Below are positions 59,471 to 64,000 of a stretch of 64,000 bases of DNA, piece by piece; position 1 is the first letter of the stretch, and the number at the start of each line of letters is the position of its first letter. Position numbers and translations under genes: made by a program. The notes under the pieces were generated by a model. That model searched no databases, was not told the origin of the DNA, and saw nothing but the letters and a program-made list of their open reading frames with translations. The stretch comes from an uncultured Eubacteriales bacterium (GTDB taxonomy: Bacteria; Bacillota; Clostridia; Christensenellales; CAG-138): assembly GCA_900546845.1 (NCBI GenBank), contig UREK01000001.1, forward strand, positions 62,001-126,000, written 5' to 3'.

Positions 59471-59504
59471 AATCAAAAAAGCCCCTAAAAAGGACTTTTT
59501 GATT
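59471..59504 (-). terminator. Terminator of the tRNA-Gly/tRNA-Lys unit
   Basis: On the minus strand AATCAAAAAGTCC pairs with GGGGCTTTTTTGATT and ends in a T-run, directly after the tRNA-Lys CCA end. Confidence 0.7.
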
Positions 59505-59580
59505 TGGTACACCCTCAGGGGCTCGAACCCTGGACACCCTGATTAAGAGTCAGGTGCTCTACCAACTGAGCTAAGGGTGC
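59505..59580 (-). tRNA. tRNA-Lys (anticodon CTT)
   Basis: 76 bases on the minus strand with CCA encoded. Acceptor GCACCCT, D-arm AGCTCAGTTGGTAGAGCA, anticodon stem CCTGA/TCAGG with loop CTCTTAA (anticodon CTT, reads AAG), T-arm with GGTTCGAGCC. Position 1-72 is a G-U pair. Cotranscribed with tRNA-Gly, three bases away. Confidence 0.96.
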
Positions 59581-59583
59581 ATA

Positions 59584-59659
59584 TGGAGCGGGAGACGGGG
59601 CTCGAACCCGCCACCTCCGCCTTGGCAAGGCGGCGCTCTACCAAATGAGCTACTCCCGC
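59584..59659 (-). tRNA. tRNA-Gly (anticodon GCC)
   Basis: 76 bases on the minus strand with CCA encoded. Acceptor GCGGGAG with CTCCCGC, D-arm AGCTCATTTGGTAGAGCG, anticodon stem CCGCC/GGCGG with loop TTGCCAA (anticodon GCC), T-arm GGTTCGAGCC. First tRNA of the unit. Confidence 0.97.
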
Positions 59660-59703
59660 ATTTTGCTGGGGGATGTCCGTGCGTTCCCGCTGGACACTTG
59701 CAT

Positions 59704-59732
59704 ATTCTAGCGCATTCACAGCACGTTGTCAA
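59704..59732 (-). promoter_or_regulatory. Promoter of the tRNA-Gly/tRNA-Lys unit
   Basis: On the minus strand TTGACA (59727-59732), 17-base spacer, TAGAAT (59704-59709), 45 bases before tRNA-Gly. Confidence 0.85.
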
Positions 59733-59802
59733 GACAAATTTCCATATTTTTTGAAGGCTCGCCAAAGCATGTCCTTTTGTCTGGGGGCGGCATTATATGG
59801 CC

Positions 59803-59831
59803 TTGACGATTGCAGGCGGCGCGGTTACGAT
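59803..59831 (+). promoter_or_regulatory. Promoter of the UvrD/PcrA-type helicase gene
   Basis: TTGACG (59803-59808), 17-base spacer, TACGAT (59826-59831), 40 bases before the ATG. Confidence 0.75.
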
Positions 59832-59870
59832 AATAAATAGGCACCTTGGCGCGCAAAAAGGAGGAACGGC

Positions 59871-62021
59871 ATGGAAATTCTGGAAGGCTTAAACGCGGAG
59901 CAGCTGAGCGCTGTCACGGCGACGGAAGGCTATGTGCGCGTCATCGCGGGGGCGGGCAGCGGAAAAACGCGCGCGCTCGCGCACCGCTTTGCGTACCTGG
60001 TGAACGAGGTGGGCATCCTGCCCGCGAACATCCTCTGCGTGACCTTCACCAACAAGGCCGCAAATGAGATGCGCCAGCGCATCCACATGCTCACAGGCGA
60101 CAACGACACCGGCTACGTCTGCACATTCCACAGCTTCTGCGTCTCTGTCCTGCAGGAGGACAGCTACGCCGTGCAATACCCCAAAAATTTTCTTGTGCTC
60201 GATAACTCCGACATCGACGCCATGCTCAAGATCATCTATGAAGAACGCGGCTTGACGCTCCGGCACATGACATTCGGGAATGCGCGGGATATGATCGAGA
60301 TCCGCAAGCTGTTCGAGAACCCGGATTATTACGAGGACATGATTGCCATGCCGCTCGACGGCCTGCGCACCAAGTACCTCGCAGCCGAAGCGCCGCGGGA
60401 TATTATCTTTTATGGCTACCTTTATCAGCAGAAGAAGTGCTTTGGGCTAGATTATAACGACCTCATCAAATACACGCTGTATATCTTTTCCAACAACGCT
60501 GGGATCCGCGAAAAGTGGCAGAAGCGCCTGGAGTACATCATGATCGACGAGTTCCAGGACATCGACAAAATCCAGTATGAGCTGATGGAGGCTCTTTGCG
60601 CATATCACAAAAACCTGTTCATCGTCGGCGACCCGGATCAGACGATCTATACCTGGCGCGGAGCAAATGTGCGGTATCTGCTCGAATTCGCGGAGAAATT
60701 CCCCGGTACGCAGACGATCCTCATGATGTGCAACTACCGCTCCACGCCGGAGATCCTCGCTGCGGCAAATTCGCTCATCGGGAAAAACAAGAACCGCATC
60801 AAGAAGGAACTGCTCCCCGTGCTGCCCACCGGCCGGCCCGTGCGCTGGCATCACGCGAAAACGGCGGAGGCCGAGGCGCGCTGGATCGCAGGGGAGATCA
60901 AAACGCTTGCGTCGGAGGGCGTTCCGCTGCGGGATGTGGCAATCCTGTACCGGGCGCACCACATCAGCCGCACGCTGGAAGAGGTTTTTTTGAAGGAGGA
61001 GATCCCCTATACGATCTTCAGCGGCGTGCAGTTCTTCAACCGCATGGAGATCAAGGACGCGCTTTCCTATCTGCGCCTTGTCGCCTACCGGGATGATCTT
61101 TCGTTCCTGCGGGTGGCAAACGTGCCCAAGCGCAACATTGGCGAGCGGCGCATGCGCTTCCTGCAGGAATACGCGGAGGCGAACGGCTGCACGCTGTATG
61201 CGGCGCTTACGCATAACCTGGAGCACGAGCTGTTTAAGAATACAAAGGCGCGCAAGCTCATAGACCTTGTGGAACGCTTCGGCGCGCGCAGCCCGGAGAT
61301 CCCTGTATCCGAGCTTTTGAGCGACCTGATGGATCAAAGCGGCTATGAGACCATGCTGCGTACCGAGGGGGCGCAGGAGCGGCTCGACAACCTGGCCGAG
61401 CTCAAGCAGGCGATCTACGAATTCGAGACGACCTGCGGCGAGGAGGCGACGCTCGAAGCCTACCTTGCGCGCGTGGCGCTCCTTTCCAACGCGGACGCGG
61501 CACAAAACGGCGAGCGCGTGCGCATGATGACCGTGCACACGGCCAAGGGCCTGGAGTTCCCGCATGTGTTCCTCTGCGGGCTAGAGGAGGGCGTGTTTCC
61601 ATCGAAAAAAACCTCCACCATCGAGGCGATGGAGGAGGAGCGCAGGCTTGCGTTCGTGGCGTTTACGCGGGCGCAGCGATCGCTTTCGCTGTCGGAATCC
61701 GAGGGCCGCAATTTCGACGGCTCATTCCGCTATCCCTCCCGCTTCCTTTTTAATGTGGACGAAGCGCTGCTCGCGCGGGACGGCGAAGCGGATGCGCGCC
61801 TGCTGCGGGATGCGTTCCGCCACATCGAAGCGAGCGAGCGCCTGCTTGCCCCGGCAGAAGAGCGGGCGCCGTTCCAGCCGGGCGACCGCGTGCGCCATGC
61901 GATCATGGGGGACGGCGTAATCGTGGAGGTGGATCTGGCGCAGGGGGCTTATGTGGTGCAGTTCGACATTCTGCCCACACAGCGGCGCATCAGCTTCCGG
62001 GCAAAGCTCACGCGGGTCTAA
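59871..62021 (+). CDS. UvrD/PcrA-type ATP-dependent DNA helicase
   Basis: 716-residue superfamily 1A helicase. Motif I VIAGAGSGKTRAL, Ia VTFTNKAANEMRQRI, II IMIDEFQDID, III VGDPDQTIYTWRGA, IV-region YRSTPEILAAANSLI, V MMTVHTAKGLEFPHVFLCGL, VI EERRLAFVAFTRAQRSL. The C-terminal ~50 residues (GDRVRHAIMGDGVIVEVDLA, QRRISFRAKLTRV) match the PcrA tudor-like RNA-polymerase-binding end. RBS AAGGAGGAACGGC. Acts in repair and clearing of replication blocks. Motif II reads DEFQD as in UvrD/PcrA. Confidence 0.93.
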   Translation: MEILEGLNAEQLSAVTATEGYVRVIAGAGSGKTRALAHRFAYLVNEVGILPANILCVTFTNKAANEMRQRIHMLTGDNDTGYVCTFHSFCVSVLQEDSYAVQYPKNFLVLDNSDIDAMLKIIYEERGLTLRHMTFGNARDMIEIRKLFENPDYYEDMIAMPLDGLRTKYLAAEAPRDIIFYGYLYQQKKCFGLDYNDLIKYTLYIFSNNAGIREKWQKRLEYIMIDEFQDIDKIQYELMEALCAYHKNLFIVGDPDQTIYTWRGANVRYLLEFAEKFPGTQTILMMCNYRSTPEILAAANSLIGKNKNRIKKELLPVLPTGRPVRWHHAKTAEAEARWIAGEIKTLASEGVPLRDVAILYRAHHISRTLEEVFLKEEIPYTIFSGVQFFNRMEIKDALSYLRLVAYRDDLSFLRVANVPKRNIGERRMRFLQEYAEANGCTLYAALTHNLEHELFKNTKARKLIDLVERFGARSPEIPVSELLSDLMDQSGYETMLRTEGAQERLDNLAELKQAIYEFETTCGEEATLEAYLARVALLSNADAAQNGERVRMMTVHTAKGLEFPHVFLCGLEEGVFPSKKTSTIEAMEEERRLAFVAFTRAQRSLSLSESEGRNFDGSFRYPSRFLFNVDEALLARDGEADARLLRDAFRHIEASERLLAPAEERAPFQPGDRVRHAIMGDGVIVEVDLAQGAYVVQFDILPTQRRISFRAKLTRV

Positions 62022-62225
62022 TCCCCCCTCCCGCAGTCCGGCGCGGCACGCATAAGCCGCGTTTACAAGCACGCCGCGGCCGCGGCGCTTGCGGGTCGCA
62101 TGCTCCGCGCGGCATGCCGTTTGCGCACCGGCTCTTGATGCTGTGTTTGTGACGGCGCTGCTGACGGCGCGTGTGACCACCATATCCATATCCCAATTTT
62201 ATTGAATTCGCATGTTTTCGCTGAT

Positions 62226-62837
62226 TCAAATAGGAATTTCGTTCATATCCTCCGCATGGAGCACAAAATCGCATTGCTCCGGGATGCGGAACGCGGAAAA
62301 ATACGCGTTCTCCATCGGGATCCAAATGGATTCAAACCGCGTGAGCATCGCTGCGCCGTTGCGCGCAAGGATGCGGGCGCGCTGCGTTTCCGGCGTGGCG
62401 CGCAGGAAGACGCGCAGGCTATAGGGCGTGCCGAAGCGCGGGTGCATGCTGTAAGCGCCCTCCACGAGCGTGAGCGCGGCAGGTTCAACCGCGACGCAGC
62501 GCGTCACGGCCATCCTGCCGCAATCGAACACGCCGTAGGAAAACGGCGCGCCCGAGGCGACGCCCGCAAGCACTTCGTCTTGGAACCGTTCATAATGCAC
62601 GTTGCCGCCCGGCTCGGCCAGGCGTTCCGGCGTGCGCAATGCGCCCGGCAGGAAAAAGTCATCCATATGGAATACGTTCACGCTGTACTGCGGCGCGAAG
62701 AACGTGGCGATGCGCGCGGCGAGCGTGCTTTTCCCGGCGGCGGCGTTGCCGTCGATGGCTGCAACGGCGCGGCCCTGCGCGCCAAGCTGCAGCAGCAGTT
62801 CCGCCAAGAGGGCGGTTTCGGATTCTGTCCACTTCAT
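62226..62837 (-). CDS. Uridine kinase-like P-loop protein
   Basis: 203 residues. P-loop AAIDGNAAAGKSTLAARIA, FHMDDFFLPGALRTPERLAE (the uridine kinase/PRK nucleoside-binding segment) and LTLVEGAYSMHP. These match the uridine kinase-like group (nucleoside or hydroxyl-phosphate kinases) of Firmicutes. The ATG at 62837 is seven bases after the end of a consensus -10, with no ribosome site, so the message may be leaderless; an in-frame ATG at 62876 lies upstream of the -35. Substrate uncertain. Confidence 0.85.
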   Translation of the reverse strand: MKWTESETALLAELLLQLGAQGRAVAAIDGNAAAGKSTLAARIATFFAPQYSVNVFHMDDFFLPGALRTPERLAEPGGNVHYERFQDEVLAGVASGAPFSYGVFDCGRMAVTRCVAVEPAALTLVEGAYSMHPRFGTPYSLRVFLRATPETQRARILARNGAAMLTRFESIWIPMENAYFSAFRIPEQCDFVLHAEDMNEIPI

Positions 62838-62843
62838 GTTCCG

Positions 62844-62872
62844 AATATAGCATGAAGGGACGGGCGTGTCAA
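62844..62872 (-). promoter_or_regulatory. Promoter directly abutting the uridine-kinase-like start codon
   Basis: On the minus strand TTGACA (62867-62872), 17-base spacer, TATATT (62844-62849). The A of the ATG at 62837 is the expected +1. Confidence 0.8.
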
Positions 62873-62951
62873 TCATGAGCCGGGCCGCTCTGAACGCCTT
62901 TTTGCCCTCCTGCCGGCGATGAGCCGGAGACCCCGGCTCGCCAAAATTCGC

Positions 62952-62980
62952 TTGCCATTTCCTGGCTCTCGTGTTACACT
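62952..62980 (+). promoter_or_regulatory. Promoter of the marR-ABC exporter operon
   Basis: TTGCCA (62952-62957), 17-base spacer, TACACT (62975-62980). Confidence 0.75.
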
Positions 62981-62990
62981 ATCAAGGAAA

Positions 62991-63019
62991 GTTGCGCACG
63001 CAACAGTTGCGGGCGCAAC
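62991..63019. promoter_or_regulatory. Tandem MarR operator palindromes
   Basis: GTTGCGCACGCAAC (62991-63004) and GTTGCGGGCGCAAC (63006-63019), identical 6-base arms, 15 bases apart, placed just after the promoter and before the marR gene. Such a layout fits autorepression by two MarR dimers. Confidence 0.85.
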
Positions 63020-63072
63020 AGCATGATGAACCGAAATGCAATTCTTTGCGAAGCCTCAGGAAGGAGCCGGAT

Positions 63073-63510
63073 ATGCCAAGCATCAGCCGTTACATTATGA
63101 TGATCTCCCGGTGCAGCAACCAATTCCGCTCGGAACGGCTGCGGGACACGGGCCTGTGCGGGCAGCACTGCGCGTATATCCTGCGCGTCTGCCGCGAGCC
63201 GGGCACCACGCAGGACGCGATTGCCCGGGAAATCTGCGTGAACAAGAGCAACGTTACCCGCCAGCTTGCGGCGCTTGAACAAAATGGGTTCGTGGAGCGC
63301 CGCCCATGCGAGGCGGATTCCCGCGCCATGGAGGTCTACCCGACCGAGAAGGCGCTTGCGGTGCTGCCAGAAGTGCGCGCGGTGCTCCGGGAATGGAACG
63401 AATGCATCACGGCGGATTTCACCGAGGAAGAAAAGACACAATTCCTGGACTTGCTCGCACGCGCCGCGGACCGCGCAGAGCGGCGCCTGAACGAAGTGAA
63501 GAAGGATTAA
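63073..63510 (+). CDS. MarR family regulator
   Basis: 145 residues. Winged helix at about 35-100: CREPGTTQDAIAREICVNKS and NVTRQLAALEQNGFVERRPC with the wing residue pattern EADSRAMEVYPTEKA. Ligand-responsive repressor of the ABC exporter downstream. ATG 63073 follows AAGGAGCCGG. Two perfect palindromes lie between its promoter and its start. A bulky aliphatic or phenolic ligand is usual for the family. Confidence 0.93.
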   Translation: MPSISRYIMMISRCSNQFRSERLRDTGLCGQHCAYILRVCREPGTTQDAIAREICVNKSNVTRQLAALEQNGFVERRPCEADSRAMEVYPTEKALAVLPEVRAVLREWNECITADFTEEEKTQFLDLLARAADRAERRLNEVKKD

Positions 63511-63517
63511 AGCGCCA

Positions 63518-64000
63518 ATGAAGACCGTTTTCCGATACCTCAGGCCGCAGTATGCGCGCCTTGCCTTACAGCTTACGATCAAATTCATCGGCACCATCAC
63601 GGAGCTTTTCCTGCCGTGGATGCTTTCCCATATCCTTGACGACATTGTGCCGCAAAAGGATATGCCGCAGGTTTACCTTTGGGGCGTTTTCATGCTGCTT
63701 GCGGCGGCTGTGGCGCTCCTGGGTAACGTGACCGCCAACCGCATGTCCACGCGCATTTCCCGCCGCTTCACGGAGCAGCTGCGGCACGATGCATTCGCGC
63801 GCGTCGCCTATCTTTCCAGCCGCCAGACGGATCGGTTCACGCTCTCCTCCCTGATCTCCCGGCTCACGAGCGACACCTACAACGTGCACCAGATGGTGGA
63901 CCGCATGCAGCGCCTCGGCGTGCGCGCGCCGATCCTGCTGCTGGGCGGCATCTGCGTCACGTTCACGCTGGAGCCCGTGCTCACGCTCGTGCTCATCGCA
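63518..64000 (+). CDS. ABC transporter transmembrane/ATPase protein (MsbA/LmrA-like), N-terminal part
   Basis: 161 codons before the window ends. The transmembrane domain of a type IV (MsbA/LmrA-like) exporter is visible: first helices in LALQLTIKFIGTITELFLPW and the family loop MPQVYLWGVFMLLAAAVALL, then the coupling-helix region SRRFTEQLRHDAFARVAYLS and the conserved segment TLSSLISRLTSDTYNVHQMV. Starts seven bases after marR. Probably half of a heterodimer with a second ABC gene beyond the window. Confidence 0.9.
   Translation, partial: MKTVFRYLRPQYARLALQLTIKFIGTITELFLPWMLSHILDDIVPQKDMPQVYLWGVFMLLAAAVALLGNVTANRMSTRISRRFTEQLRHDAFARVAYLSSRQTDRFTLSSLISRLTSDTYNVHQMVDRMQRLGVRAPILLLGGICVTFTLEPVLTLVLIA

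Noticed and set aside
1..64000. CRISPR arrays, prophage genes or intact transposases
   Set aside because: No regularly spaced repeats and no integrase, transposase, portal or terminase motifs were seen in any frame examined.

Overview
The window looks like a piece of a GC-rich Bacillota chromosome of the class Clostridia. The basis is gene content, not a search: a Spo0A-type DNA-binding domain, the RicT/HolB/DarA housekeeping block, a YerC-type TrpR homologue, FeoA/FeoB with Cys-rich partner peptides, LPXTG-like surface anchoring, family 3 and family 5 lipoprotein solute receptors, and strong AGGAGG ribosome binding sites. Coding density is high and short ATGA overlaps are common. No rRNA, CRISPR array, intact transposase or prophage was seen.

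Layout. 1-2.8 kb: end of an M55 D-aminopeptidase and a KdpE/KdpD-type two-component pair, all on the minus strand. 3.0-10.7 kb: a peptide (Opp/Dpp) ABC operon with a fused OppD-OppF ATPase, an unknown membrane protein and an amidohydrolase. 10.7-13.1 kb: an autoregulated tetR-ABC exporter operon. 13.4-17.4 kb: a DUF134-NifX fusion with a His/Cys-rich tail, a DUF624 membrane protein and a large beta-helix surface protein. 17.4-22.4 kb: an inverted-repeat element whose tips are transcription terminators, a YerC regulator, an amino-acid ABC transporter and a MATE pump. 22.6-34.0 kb: an ABC exporter, a YczE-like membrane protein, malic enzyme, an NlpC/P60 hydrolase, a PiT phosphate transporter, and a drug-export cluster (two MATE, one EamA, one MerR). 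34.2-39.9 kb: a mini DUF3793-like gene, a 2[4Fe-4S] ferredoxin, and the RicT-HolB-DarA-HAD-Orn/Lys/Arg decarboxylase block. 40.1-43.7 kb: ferrous iron uptake (HMA protein, FeoA, FeoA, FeoB, Cys-rich peptide). 43.8-46.7 kb: C39-like protein, C_GCAxxG protein, AnmK, and a stand-alone Spo0A output domain. 46.8-59.2 kb: a cobalamin riboswitch followed by an eleven-gene anaerobic B12 operon, cbiK-A-F-G-H-JET-C-D-B-cobD-cbiP, in which cbiJ, cbiE and cbiT are one gene. 59.3-64.0 kb: tRNA-Lys and tRNA-Gly, a PcrA/UvrD helicase, a uridine-kinase-like gene, and a marR-ABC exporter pair cut by the window end.

Working together. Metal handling recurs: Feo uptake, corrin synthesis, the His/Cys-rich NifX fusion, ferredoxin and a C_GCAxxG protein. 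A shared TTAG-N6-CTAA palindrome links the Feo operon with the mini DUF3793-like gene more than 6 kb away and suggests one DtxR/IdeR-type iron regulon whose regulator lies outside the window. Export is the second theme: three MATE pumps, one EamA carrier and three ABC exporters, several beside their own TetR, MerR or MarR regulator with readable operators.
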